64,000 nucleotides of DNA, taken from the NCBI GenBank assembly GCA_029783825.1, contig JAREIK010002440.1, forward strand, positions 496,001 through 560,000, read 5' to 3'. Shown here one piece after another: positions 47,701-60,844 of this stretch. This stretch comes from Sapria himalayana (Eukaryota; Streptophyta; Magnoliopsida; Malpighiales; Rafflesiaceae). The position numbers and the translations under genes were made by a program. The notes under the pieces were generated by a model that was not told the DNA's origin, searched no databases, and saw only the letters and a list, made by a program, of their open reading frames with translations. Each line of letters begins with the position of its first letter. Positions within the stretch are counted from its first letter, which is position 1.

Positions 47701-50700
47701 CAACATAAATATAATTGCAACTTCAAGATAGTATCTTAACCAAAAATATGTTGTATAGTTGAAAAATTATGCTAACAAATGAGTATACTTGTAGCATACA
47801 GATATATACAAACAAAAAATATAGAGTTTCTAACAATAATGGATGTTAAAACCACTCGATAAGCTATACACCACCAAGTCACCATTTACTTCCAAAAACA
47901 TATCAATTTCATTACAATTCATCAAATTCTTACAAAAATCCAAATTCATGAAATCAATCTAATTAAGCCTATTTCCATGCTCACAAGTCACACATCTTCT
48001 AATAACATACCAAATACATAAAAATTTTAATATATACAAAATGAATAAACTTATATACTAAAATTATTATTCATCCCTAAGTAATAACTTCTTTCTCAAT
48101 AATAAAAAATCTTCTACAACTTCTCAAGTAAATTCATCATAATATATTATAACACACAAATATTGAAATAAATAAAAAGTACAACTCAATGAGGCAAGGA
48201 AAGTCGGTAATATGATTTTTTATCATGAACAAACTCATTAAAAGGAAAAACTAATCTTGAATGCTCAAATTACATCATAGAAGTTGATTGTCTCATTGAA
48301 TCTCCCTTCTAAGTAGTTGTCCAATCCAAAATTTGTACCAAAATATCATGCAATGCATCTTGTCTTTGCACAATAAAGTTTAGATCACCTTCAAAGAATT
48401 TAATTACAAAATATAACTCTTTTTGATTCATACTATATTTTCCCAATTTTGTTATCCATTGGTTCACCTGATATTGCATGTCATATCCATTTATTTAATC
48501 TCTTTTTGCCATCTTCTAATCCAATCAATTATTTTTCCAAATGATTTAAAGTTTCTCATCAATCCAATCATCACTTGTTTCATCATTTCTTCTAAAACTC
48601 TATAGATCTTATCTTCAAACTTTTCTTGTGTCATGATAAATAACAACTTTTTTTATTTGAGATGTATTTTCTATGTTGCATCTTATTTCAAGATTTCTTT
48701 ACTATTGCTATATGTAAGAATTGCAACTCATTTTACACATATTCCTTAGTTTCTTTGGCATCCTACTACATATTTCTCTAAGTGTAAAAAATATCACCCA
48801 ACATACCTCATTGTATAGCTAGGGAATGCTATCCGTGGTCTTCCTCTTCTTCTCATCTTCTCCCCATTCTTTTCATGTATTGTATGCTAGATGGGTGAAC
48901 AATGGTCATTCTTTCCAAATTTCTATCAAGTCTTTTCCTTAAAGAATCAATTTCTTTCTTTTGATGTCTCCTTAATGACCCTTTTTAGTGCTTAACAATA
49001 TTAGAAAAACACCATTGAACACATCACATCAGCATGTTTATCCATGTGGACTTTCTCAGTTAGACATAATAAAATGATTAGAGAATGGTGAATTATTTAG
49101 TTAAAAAAATTATCTTTGAGAAAAAAAAGAATCGACTTCTCAATAATCTTCTTAATTTCAAAACTATAACCAACTAGGTTGACATAAAGCAAAATTGTTC
49201 TTTTTTGAAATGATTGATTATACATGGAGTGGCGACAATAGTAACAAGAATATAAAATACAACCAAATTTACTCACCTCTATGAGATCTCTCCACATCAA
49301 GTATCCTTATGTATTCTTTGATGTCAATCTTTATTCAACATTCTCATTTGTCAACAAGCTAGTAATTGTTGAAAAATCAGGTTGCCTATGAAGAGATTTG
49401 AATTCTATGATATCTTTGGTTTCTTAGAATCTAAATAATTTATTTATTATCCCTTTATTAAAGTACACCCAAATACATCTAACATATCATATTTTATCTT
49501 GCTTATCTTCTAAATTAACATAAAATTCTCTCATAATAGAAGCACTATCCTATTCTCTAAGTGTACAAAACAATAATTAATTCCTCTTCACTATAATGTC
49601 CCCAAAAGAAAGGGTGAATTCACTAATCTCTCCTTCTCCAATAAAGTTTTTTTTTGCCAGAATTGAGTTCATCCATCGTTGCCTTTTTTTTGTAACAAAA
49701 ATCATCATGAGTGCCATGACTTCAGATAGAATTTCTATGGCACTAGGTCTCTATCACTTCTTTTTTTCCTCGTGTTTCATTTGTCTTACCATTTTTATTT
49801 GAGGATCATCTCTATTTCATCATTGAATCAATGAAATTAAAAGATTAGAGTTGGTTATTTGTTGTGTCTAAAGAGAAAGAGGGTGATGTTTAAAAATTTC
49901 TATGGGTTGTATTTATTGTTACCACTTAATTAATGAAAGCCACGACTTTACAGACTTCTTTTCTTTGTTTGGTTGAAAAGCCATGATGTAGTGTGAAATT
50001 GTTACATTAATTTTGCGGGTCATGGATGTGGTTTTTTTCATTTGGTTTTGCATGATGTTTTTATTTCTTTAATACCAAAGTTATGATATAAAAAAATAAT
50101 TGTAGCTTTATAATTAAGTTTCTAATGGATATTTTATTTATGTAACATCAAAGTCACAATACTGAAAATAGCTATGGATTTAGGTTTAAAGAATCAAAAT
50201 CATAGCTGGTTTGTACTTTAATTCTTTTGTGTGGGGGTTTTAAGTATAGCTATATCAATGTAATGCTTATTTTACCACAAAACAACTTCATCATGAAAAA
50301 TAAATTGTTGGGTTGCCTCTTAAGCAATGCTACATTTAATATTCATAACTAGATCATTAATAATCTTTCTCCTCCATCAAAAATCTCTACTATTAAAGCT
50401 AACTTTTCCATATAATTTTTGATTTCTTTCCTTTTTATACTTTTGGTATCAACATTGATGCTGGATAAATAATTATCTTGATAATATCATCTTCAAGAAA
50501 AGTTGGGATAGATCATATTTTCTTTGTTTTTTCCCTTGTTATGACAATGTGAAATGACCTTTTCAACTTCTTGTTCTCAGTTTTCTCCTCAATTTACTCT
50601 ATTTACACCACTAAAACTTCATGTTTTGCACCTTCTTCTTGTATATTGAAATCATCTTCAATTTTTTCTTTTTAGTTCTTATCATTCACATATTTGTATT

Positions 50701-51400
50701 ATCTAATCTCTATATCAGCCACTAAAACTTCTAATATAGCACTTTTTTTGAATATACCTAGTTTAATATCTTCAATGCTTTTCTCCAATACTCTCAACAA
50801 CTCTTCTTCTATATCATTTGTTCTTCTTAAATTATTTAGCATCTATGAAACTATATCTTCACTTGAAACTTCAGAGATTAGATAATGATTATTGAATGTG
50901 CTCCCTTCATGACTTTCATATCTCAAATCTATGTAACACATTGCTAGTTGATTAATGATTTGATTCAAGTTACCATTAGGTGTAAAAAAGAAGTCACTAT
51001 TTGATGAATAATAAGACTCATCATTGATAGTTTAGGTTGTTCTCACTAATTCCCATCTCATTTCTTCACAAATAATAATCATTTGCATCATTTTTTTTCT
51101 ATTAACTCATTTAGAAATATGTTGAGATTTTTCTTGAATGATTATTTGTACATGATTTTTTGATTTCTCACTTTATTCATCCCAAGGTGTCAGCTCAGTC
51201 CCAAAAGATTGTTATGTTAATTGATGATATGTAAAAAGAAAGAAAGAAAATTAAAATACAATATATCTACAATCCAAACAAGATAACAATACAAGTTATT
51301 GTATTGGAAAAAAAATATTAACATAGTGCTATCAAAACAATTAAAAAAGAATTATTCTTTCTTAAGGATAATTATATTAACTTATATTGACTAACCAAAC
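47701..51400. other. AT-rich region between duplicated blocks, no gene recognised
   Basis: 47640-48020 resembles 59930-60080 and 60560-60840. 49900-50170 has scattered GCCATGACTTT-like words related to the 57-bp array. No protein domain or element ends recognised. Confidence 0.45.
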
Positions 51401-53517
51401 TAAATAATTTCTGGCAATACCTCAAAAAACTTATTGTGGCTTATGCTATTCAATTTTAATAGTAAAATAATATCCCAAATGCTCTTTGGCAAGGGCATCT
51501 CATCAATAAATATCCGTAAGTATATGAATCATATAAATAGTAAAGAAGACTTTTATTAATAAATTGATCCCATGAAAATTGTATCAACAATTCAGTCAAA
51601 AATAGTGAGACAACACATTTCTTAATAGAGAAGATATTTTGAGATTTTGGTATGCATCTTAGATCCTAGGATTTTTCCAATTGATCCATATGATGTTTGT
51701 TTCAATAATTTTACTTATGCTAGGATTGGATTCATAATGAAGGTTTGATGATTGTTAAAATGTCTCTTTTTTCATATGACACATAATGTAGTTATCACTA
51801 TTGAGCCTTTCGAAATATGGTCCCTTTGTAGTTTTCCCCTCAATATTTTACTACTAAGACAACATATCATCTATGCTAAAGAGTTATTTATAATTTTATA
51901 CCTTTTATGTAACTTATTAACGACCCTTGATAGTTACGTCATATGTATATTCTTATTCTCTAGCCTAAGGTATCATAAAGACTAAGAACTGATATGGTTT
52001 ATAAGTATTTGTATAATTAGCTTTGTAAGCATCATACTAATACAATTAATATATGCCTCCCTCAGATCTCACCAATAGGAACCATGTCAGTGGAAGCAAT
52101 TCAAAGGGTTATCACCACCTCATTAGTCATAATAACTCATGCATATTCTATAGATTACCTCTCACCTTCCTCCACAATGATTATGACTCACACACACTAA
52201 ATGTGAACCCTTAGAAAAATATTCTATAAAACATTTATATGAATCAAAAACTAGGTTTTCAAAGATATGTACAGAATAGTGAAGCATTAAAGCATTTGTG
52301 CTTTCGATTTCGTGAGCATTATAGTTGTAATAATTAATATACCTTAATTTTGGGATTTAATGTATAAGTTTATCTAACACATCATGATTAAAAGAGCTAT
52401 CAGTTCCTTCCAAACCTTATATGCATGTGAGCCTTATAGTTTATCTTTAACCATCCACCATGATAACATACACAAACCACTAATATTTAAACCATAATTC
52501 AAGTTATATTTAATCACAATTATATAAATTTTAATTCCACAACATGTTTCAAACACATTAATTAATTATGAAATTGTTTATAAATCACATAAATCATAAT
52601 TATAAAAACCTTAGAAATCTAAGATAAAACCATAATCTTATGCTATTTTAATATATTTTTTGAATACACCATTGACAGAGGTGAAAGTTTGAGAGTCACA
52701 CACCTAAACTCTATGTTTAACTTTTGTCTGGCATCTCTTCCTTACTCTTTGATCTTCTAGAGAGTACTAAAATTCCTTTTAGGGTTGTTGATGCACCTTG
52801 AATTTCTATTCATGTATTTCCTTCTCATCAGATCTCTCCCCATTTTTTATACTTTATGTATATAGTCTTTCTCAAAGCAGAAAGACACAACTTTGGGATA
52901 ATATCATAATTTTGACATTTATCTTTTAAGCTTGAGGTCACAACTCTTGAAAGTAGTCATCATGGCTTTGGATGCCTCTAAGTCTTTTAGTGACACAAAG
53001 TCACAATACTAAGATGTATCCACAACTTATTCATTTCATATTTATAATAGAAAGTTGTGGCATTGTGAATGGGACATAATTTTGATATTTCTTTAGCATC
53101 AAATGGTTACGATACTGAAAATGGCCATAATTTTGATTTTGGTCTCTCTTTAGAATCAAATAGTCTTGATGTTAGGAATGATTATGGTTTTAATCTTACA
53201 TTTCTTGTGTATCAAATTGTTATGGTACTACAAATGGCTATGGCTAGGACTTTGGTCTTTCTTGTATATTAAATGGTCACTTTGCTGGGTATGACCATTA
53301 TTTTGTCAATTAACCTATACATTTAAGTCATGGTTTTAACTTTGATTTTGAGGGCAAGATTTACAACATTGCATGTGGTCATACTTGGGTAATACCCTCT
53401 ATAATATAATGTGTCCAAAAATCAAAACTCTAGATAATTATAAATTTTTGACTTGAGTAATTTTATCAGAATACAAAGCTTTGGTAAAGATAAAATTATG
53501 ATACTGGGAACTAATAA
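51401..53517. repeat. Diverged duplicated block, unit 2
   Basis: Partner of 44700-47700; interrupted by the gypsy element at 53518 and resumed at 59918. The block 1 sequence near 47600-47665 gives the uninterrupted version of the junction. Confidence 0.7.
52930..53300 (+). repeat. Degenerate 57-60 bp repeat array in unit 2
   Basis: The same repeat as 46160-47460. The plus strand at 53069-53175 reads GHNFDISLASNGYDTEN then GHNFDFGLSLESNSLDVRN in one frame, two units of 19-20 residues, before the frame degrades. Confidence 0.65.
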
Positions 53518-54387
53518 TTTGAAATCTCGAAAAAAAAATGAATAAATAATTAACATAATTTTCTTTCTGGGAAAAATGGACAAAATGGTAATCATGCAAT
53601 AAAGAAAAAAAAACCTAAAAAGTTTAGAACCCTGATGATAAAATATAGCTACGGTGACAAATTTTGTTAAATTCTGAGAAAGTCAGAATTTAGTTATATT
53701 TTTATTTATTTAAGTAATTATTAGAATATTTATGAAAAAAAAATTACAAGTAACCAGAGGACCACGTCATGACATCCGCACGTGGCTGGGCACGTGCGGA
53801 CATGGTCCAGCCAGCGATCCTGGTGTCAAACAAAGAAAAAAAAATTTAATTAATTAAATAATTATTATTATTATAAGTAAAAAAATAGAAAATTTTAGGA
53901 ATCTGGAAAATAGGATAACACTGAAAAAAAAAGAAAATGCTTCGGTGGCGGGGGAGAGAGATACAATATAGAATGAAAAAATAATAAAAAAATATGTAGA
54001 TTTTCTTTTAACCATAACGGATTATTCTAGAATTAAAATCAAATAGTCTAAGAACTAAAATTACTCTACACGACGAGATCTTCAGTTTGATATCAAATTT
54101 ATAAAGTTTTCGTAAAATTTTCAGAAGGGTAGTGGTTTTTTCTTATCAGAATTTATTTTTATTTAATAAACATAAATGATCATGCTTTATATTTAAATTT
54201 GAATTGTTAGAATTTTTATTGGAAATGATTAATTGGTGAAAAGTTTCTGTATTTCATTTAGTAAAAGTTAGTGCATGATGAATTAGATTTGAATTGTTAT
54301 AATTGTATCTGAAACATCGGTTAAATTGGAAATGATTTAATTGTATTTCATGTGCACGGGAATATTCCATATAAATGGGTGGGTTCA

Positions 54388-54428
<41 letters not shown>

Positions 54429-54783
54429 TATATAGATGGTATTTAGCAAACTCGAATTGGGATAACGTCCAAACTGAGTTGTACGGGATTTTTATGGAAT
54501 ATGACTTATAAATTTGTGAACTCAAATTGGGACAACTTCCAGGCTGAGTTATGCGGTGATTTTTGGAAAAAATCTAGGAAAAAAATATTTTATCGGAGAA
54601 ATATCCAATATGTTTTTCGGAGGAGGTACATATTTCTCGAAGTAAATCTAAGAAAATCATATTTTATTCGGAGAAATGTCCAATATGTTTTTCGGAAGAG
54701 GTCCATATTTTTCGGAATAACTCCAAAAAAATAAATATTTCTATAGATATATATATACATACATACATACGTACATACATACT

Positions 54784-54815
<32 letters not shown>

Positions 54816-55255
54816 TATATATAATGTCACACTTGGCTTTAGCATGTGTGAGGGAGTCGATGGGACTTAGGAATATGAGCATATAACTATTTCATCCATA
54901 ATTACATTCATATAAACATTATACTTGAATGGGTGTTGATATATATTCATGATGTTTTACGTGCACTTAGGTAGGGAGTAACTCAGAAGGAGTTTTCCTC
55001 TACTGAGCTTTACTCACTCCGTTTGTGGGACCCCTTTTCAGGTACAGGTCTAGGGTAGATGACAGATCCACATACGAGATCACATATGTGAAGAGAAGCA
55101 AGTTGTGGCTTAAATAGTATGTTGTATATTTTCTTTATTCTACTGAGCAAATAAAATGGAAAAAAATATATGGTATATTTGAGAAAATTTTATTTTATGG
55201 CACATTGTATTATGTGATGGAATAAATAAGACCCTCTGGGGGATGAGGTGTCACG
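53518..55255 (+). repeat. Gypsy 5' LTR
   Basis: Begins TTTGAAATCTCGAAAAAA and ends GGTGTCACG. Contains a (TA)n at 54391-54424 and a (CATA)n tract at 54758-54808. Near 54450-54720 an AAATTGGGACAAC...CGGAGAAAT...CCAATATGTTTTTCGG unit occurs about twice. Confidence 0.85.
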
Positions 55256-55509
55256 GCTTTGTATCAGAGGTTAGGTATACGATTACCTATAACTCAGAAA
55301 TTGGTTTAAGTTTTATAATGGGGTAGGAAAGTTTAGATATATAAATATCTAATACTCAGGAAAAAAAGAGAACACCAGTGTAAAGAAACATAACCTTAGT
55401 GGTTCAGAAAATGAAATGATATTTTCAAAATGAAAAGACTATTATTAGTTGGCATGTGTACTACTAATATGAAATGACTGTGATTCTTATATTATTATTT
55501 GACTTATAT

Positions 55510-57040
55510 AGATGGAAAGTAGAGAACGAGACCACCGGGGACGTCAATGAAATGAGGATCAACCCCTAGCATTCTTTGATCAACAGGCTCTAATAAAGGC
55601 TATGGGTGTCACTGCTACAAGAGTTGCACAAACTAGTGCAACTAGAGGTCAAGAAGGATCAAATAATCTCCAAAATTTCAAGGCACGTCATCCTCTAACA
55701 TTTATGGGAGGAGGGAACATAATGATAGTAGATCATTGGTTACTTCAAGTTGAGAAAAACTTGGACGAGATATTGCATGTGACTTCTTCTTTGGGGTCTA
55801 AGGTGAAAATTTGTCAGATTTGTCAAGATTGTGACACAAAGATGTATAATGATCTTCATCACTAGTATTACTGGAATGAGATGAAAAGACGTATTGAAGA
55901 TTTTGTTCAACGATGCCTCACGTGTTAGCAAATAAAGCATGAGTATCAGAGGGCAACAAAATTACTCTAGCCTTTGGAGGTAGTAGAGTGGAAATGGAAG
56001 CATATCACGATGGATTTTATGACTCACTTATCACGTACATCATGAAAACATGATACTGTGTGGGTGATTGTGGATCAGCTTACAAAGTCAGCACATTTTC
56101 TGGCAATGTGAATGACCTTCACATGCGAGGAATTATGCATGTTATACATAAGAGAAATTGTCCGATTACATGGAGTTCCAGTATCTATTATATCGGACAG
56201 AGATCCTAGATTTATGACTCTTTTTTGGAAGAGATTTCAGAAAGTAAAGGGAACATATTTAATAATGAGCACTACTTTCCATCTACAAATAGATGGTGAG
56301 TCGGAAAGAACCATATAAGTTTTGGAAGATATGTTGCGAGCATGTTGTCTAGATTTCAAGGGTATTTGGGAAAAATATCTGCCTTTGGTTGAGTTTGCAT
56401 ATAACAATAATTATCATGCAAGTATATAAATGGCACCAGATGAAGTATTATATGGAAGGCCATATCGATCTACAGTTTGTTGGGCTGAGGTGAAAGACAT
56501 ATCCATCACGAGTCCAGATGTGATTAAAGATACCTCAGAGAAAGTAGATTTGATATGACACCATCTTCTTACAGCTCAAAGGTGATAGAAAAGTTATGAT
56601 GATAAACAAAGATGAACTCTAGAATTTGAGGTGGGAGATCATGTTTTCTTGAAAGTAATGCCAAAAGGGGGGATAATTAAATTTGGAAAGCATGGAAAGT
56701 TATCACCAAAATATATTAGGCCTTTTGAAATACTCGAGAAGGTGGGTTTAGTTGCTTATCAAATGACATTACCACTACATTTATCTAATATTCATGAGAT
56801 ATTCCACGTCTCTATGCTTAGGAAAAATCTTCCTGATCCAACTCATGTAATGGATTGGGATGAAGTCATTATTGATACAAATGGAACATTTAAAGAAATA
56901 TCAGTATGTATCATTGATAATCAAGACAAAGTTTTGCAACGCAAAATTATGAGACTAGTAAAAGTGATATGGTAGCATCAAGGAATAGAAGAATCAACAT
57001 GGGTACGTGAAGACACAATGCGTGTCATTTATCTTTTTTT
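55510..57040 (+). pseudogene. Gypsy gag fused by deletion to integrase, broken
   Basis: 55602-55800 reads a gag-like LQNFKARHPLTFMGGG...VDHWLLQVEKNLDEI. From about 55835 it changes abruptly to integrase: TKMYNDLHH*YYWNEMKRRI, FVQRCLTC, WKHITMDFM, VWVIVDQLTKSAHFLAM, ISDRDPRFMTLFWKRF, ESERTI. The C-terminal stretch follows with [58 protein letters not shown]-like IFHVSMLRKNLPDP, and ESTWVRED. So late gag, protease, RT and RNase H are missing between about 55800 and 55835. Multiple stops. The end resembles chromovirus-type integrase. Confidence 0.88.
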
Positions 57041-57196
57041 TTATTTTAAAATGAAGGTATGTATTTTAGTAATTTTATAATTATTTAATTTCAGGATATG
57101 TTTATAAGTGCAAAGGCATATCTGTGAGAATTTCGGGACGAAATTCTTTAAGGATGAGAGAATGTGAAATCTCGAAAAAAAAATGAATAAATAATT

Positions 57197-57712
57197 TGCT
57201 GTATATGTAATTTGTTTTTACTTAATAATTTGTTTTAATATTTTCATGTAAGTGTAGGAAAAGAAATATTAAAAGCCCGAGGATGCAGCAGTAGCACAAT
57301 AACGGATGTCCCGCTGACCGGTCCATGATCCGACCCGCTTCGGTTAAATGAACCGGCTGTTTATTTTTTGTATAAAAATGATTTGTATTTATTTTTCGGG
57401 CGGCTGTTTTTGACCCGGTTGAACTGTTTATCTTCGTTCTCCTCTCTCTCTCTGCACGATTTTTCACGACTGCCGTGCTGCATACTGTAAGACATTATTT
57501 CTTGATTTTAATCTGTAACGCATAAGCATTTTCTGGTGGAGGTAGCTAGTCGTACTGAGCGACTAGCGAACCATGTTATTTGCTGTGTTGATTTCTCGTT
57601 TTGATTCTGTCGTGGATGCTTGTGGATTGAGAATATATATTGCTTGTTTCTGTGTTGTTTCTGTGTTTTCTGTTCTTAATCTCACTACCCGTGGAAGCAC
57701 GATTACCCAACA
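57197..57712 (+). mobile_element. Solo LTR (family S), copy 2
   Basis: Begins TGCTGTATATGTAATTTG, ends TTACCCAACA; flanked by taatt at 57192-57196 and 57713-57717. Inserted 34 bp into the gypsy 3' LTR. Hairpin at 57545-57567. Confidence 0.94.
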
Positions 57713-58669
57713 TAATTAATATGATTTGGTTTCTGCGAAAAATGGGCAAAATGGTAATCTTGCAATAAGGAAGAAAAAATAACCTAAAAATTTTAGATAC
57801 CTGATGATAAAATGGATGTCATTATTGAATTCATCTTTAAAAATATAGCTACGGTGCAAATTTCGTTAAATTCTGAAAAAGTCAAGATTAGTTATATTTT
57901 TATTTGTTTAAGTAATTATTAGAATATTTATAAAAAAAAAATTACTAGTAACTAGAGGATCATGCCACGACGTCCACACGTGGCTGAGCATGCGAGGACA
58001 CGGTCTAGGTAGATGTCTAGGTGTCAAACAAAGAAAAAAATTTAATTAATTAATTAATAATAATAATTATAAGTAAAAAAAATAGAAAACTCCTAGAATC
58101 CAAAAAATGGGATAACGCTAAAAAAAAGAAAATGCTTCGGGACGGGAGAGAGAGATAATGAAAAAAAAAATAAAAAGATCCATGGATTTTCTTTTAATCA
58201 TAATAGACTATTATGGAATTAGAATATAATAGTCCAAAAACTAAAGTTACTCTACATGACGAGATCTTCAGTTTGATATTAAATTTATAAAGTTTTCGTG
58301 AAATTTTCTGAAAGTTGGTGATTTTCACTTATCAGAATTTCTTTCTATTTAATGATCATAAATAATCATGTTTTATAATTAAATTTGAATTATTAGAATT
58401 TTTATTAGAATTGATCAATTGGTGAAAAGTTTCAGTATTTCGTTTCGTAAAAGTTAGTACATGACGAATTGGAATTGGATTATTATAATTGTGTCTGAAG
58501 CATCGATTAAATTAGAAATGACATAATTATATTTCATGTGCACGGGAACATTCCATATACATGGGTGGGTACATGATATATATATATATGTGGATGATAT
58601 TTAGTGAACTCGAATTGGGACAACATCTAGATGGAGTTGCACGAAATTTTTATAGAATATGACTATTAT

Positions 58670-59199
58670 TGCTATATATGTAATTTGTTTTTACTTAATA
58701 ATCTATTTTAATATTTTCATGTAAGTACATGAACGGAAATATTAAAAGCCCGGGGATGCAGCAGTAGCACAATAACGAAATTTTTGGAGCAGAGCCTAAC
58801 CCATTCCATGATCCGACCCACTTCGGTTAAATGAACCGGATATTTATTTTTCATATAAAATGATTTATAATTTATTTTTTGGGTGGCTGTTTTTGACTCG
58901 GTTGAACTGTTCATCATCCCTCTCCTCTCTCTCTGCGCGATTTTGCGAATGTTGCATGCTGCATGCTGTAATACGTTCTGTTTCTTGGTTTTAATCTGTA
59001 ACGCATAAGCGTTTTCTGGTGGAGGTAGCTAGTTGTACTGAGCGACTAGCTAACCACGTTATTTCCTGTGTTGAATTCTCATTTTTTGATTCTGTCGTGG
59101 ATGCTGTTGGATTGGGATATATATATATTGCTTGTTTTTGTGTTTCTGTTGTTTTCTGTTTCTTAATCTCACTACCCGTGGAAGCGCAATTACCCAACA
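58670..59199 (+). mobile_element. Solo LTR (family S), copy 3
   Basis: Begins TGCTATATATGTAATTTG, ends TTACCCAACA; flanked by attat at 58665-58669 and 59200-59204. The second solo LTR in the same gypsy LTR. Hairpin at 59028-59050 with one G-U pair. Confidence 0.94.
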
Positions 59200-60079
59200 A
59201 TTATAAATTTACAAACTCGAATTGGGATAATGTCCAGGCTGAGTTACGTGGTGATTTTTGGAAAATATCTAGGAAAAAAATATTTTGTCGGAGAAATGTC
59301 CTATATGTTTTTTGGAGGTGGTCCATATTTCTCATAGTAAATCCAAAAAAAATCATATTTTATTCGGAGAAATATCCAATATGTTTTTCGGAGTAGATTC
59401 ATATTTTTCGAAATAATTTCATAAAAATAAATATTTTTAAAGATATATATATACATATATACACACATATATATCTATATATATAATGTCACACTTGGCT
59501 TCGACATGTTTGAGAGAGTCGATGGACTCATGAATATGGACATATAAATATTTCATCTATAATTACATTCATATAAATATTGTACTTGAATGGGTGTCGA
59601 TATATATATTCATGATGTTTTACGTGCACTTAGGTAGGGTGTAACTCTGAAAGAGTTTACCTCTACTGAGCTTTGCTCAATTCATTGCGGGACCCCTTTT
59701 CAGGTACAGGTCTAGGGCAGATGACAGATCCACATACGAGATCGCATATGTGAAGGGAAGCCGGTTGTGGCTTAAATAATATGTTGTGTGTTTTCTTTAT
59801 TCCGCTGAGCAAATAAAATGAAAAAAAAATGTATGGTGCATTTTAAAAAAATTTATTTTATTGCATATTATATTGTGTGATGGAATGAATGAGACCTTTG
59901 AGGATTGGGGTGTCACAAATAATGACATTTATCACAAGTGATTACTACTATGATATGAAATTAATGTCATAGTCATTTAATTATTATAAGATAAATATGG
60001 TTGTGATATAAATAATAACATTGCCAAAAAGAATATATTATATATGTTAAAATTTTGTATTTATGCATATATAATGATT

Positions 60080-60555
60080 ATGCTAAACGTAACATCAATG
60101 GATTGTATAAAATATAACATAACATCACAAAAAACAACAACATAATCACAACCACAACAAACACATGTTTTAACATGTAAATCTAGTCATTTAATATGAC
60201 TAGCTACATCCACCATAAAAGTACATAGTACTTGCAGATTTATTAACCCAAATATTTCAATACGTAATCGAGAGAGAGATAAGATGAATAGCACAGATTT
60301 GTGATTACAGATACAACATATATATATATATATAATAATTAGTGTTTTTCATAATATAGAAATGAATTGGATCTTCATAGCAGACTGGGTCATGCTCCAA
60401 AAATTTTCCAGCCAACTGACTGGGCAGTAGGACCCTCATTGTCCTAATGTCATGTATCCAATCTCTCAATATATTTATACCTATATCTATAAATAAAATA
60501 ATGAAACAAAACTAAGTATTAAGGAAATAAATAACAAAATAAATTATATACTACA
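60080..60555 (-). mobile_element. Diverged LTR related to family S
   Basis: The central part (60180-60225) matches family S in minus orientation: stem-loop CTAGTCAT/ATGACTAG, then CTACATCCACCATAAAA against CTACCTCCACCAGAAAA. The right end ACAAAATAAATTATATACTACA resembles the family terminus AACAAATTACATATACAGCA. The left boundary and duplication are not resolved. Confidence 0.5.
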
Positions 60556-60840
60556 ATACATTTGAAAGATTATGCTAACAAAGGAGTAGAATCATGGCGA
60601 ACAAAGATTTCCTCAACTAAATATGTAAAGTTTATACCAAGAATGAATGACAAAACCACACACAACCAAGTTGCTAATGGCCTTCAAAAATATATTGATT
60701 TCATGATTATTTATCAAATTTCAAAAAAACCTAAAGGTCATAAAATTGATTCAATTATGCTCACCTCCATGCTCATTCATCATCAAATATCATATCAAAT
60801 ACACAAAAATAATCATTATTTTACATACCGAATAATATTC
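60556..60840. other. Continuation of duplicated block unit 2, no gene assigned
   Basis: Resembles 47760-48020 (AGATTATGCTAACAAA.GAGTA; CACAACCAAGTTGC... against CACCACCAAGTCACC). The 113-codon plus frame at 60562-60903 is unrecognised and likely chance. Confidence 0.45.
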
Positions 60841-60844
60841 AAAG

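Larger units (their letters stand above)
53518..59917 (+). mobile_element. Ty3/gypsy retrotransposon with internal deletion and nested solo LTRs
   Basis: LTRs 53518-55255 and 57163-59917 with TGTGA...TCACA ends (5' copy TTTGA, and TCACG at its inner end). Target duplication aataa at 53513-53517 and 59918-59922. A primer-binding-like TTTGTATCAGAGGT follows the 5' LTR; a purine-rich AAGGATGAGAGAA precedes the 3' LTR. The 3' LTR is 2755 bp because two solo LTRs with their duplications (521 and 535 bp) sit in it; without them it is about 1699 bp, close to the 1738-bp 5' LTR. The internal region is only 1.9 kb. Confidence 0.92.
57163..59917 (+). repeat. Gypsy 3' LTR, split by two solo LTRs
   Basis: Segments 57163-57196, 57713-58669 and 59200-59917 align in order with the 5' LTR. 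Begins TGTGAAATCTCG, ends GGTGTCACA. Confidence 0.88.

Noticed and set aside
54501..54882. ORFs around the FRRKTYWIFLR repeat in the gypsy LTR
   Set aside because: The LTR contains a short internal duplication; the frames are not conserved in the second LTR and carry no domain.
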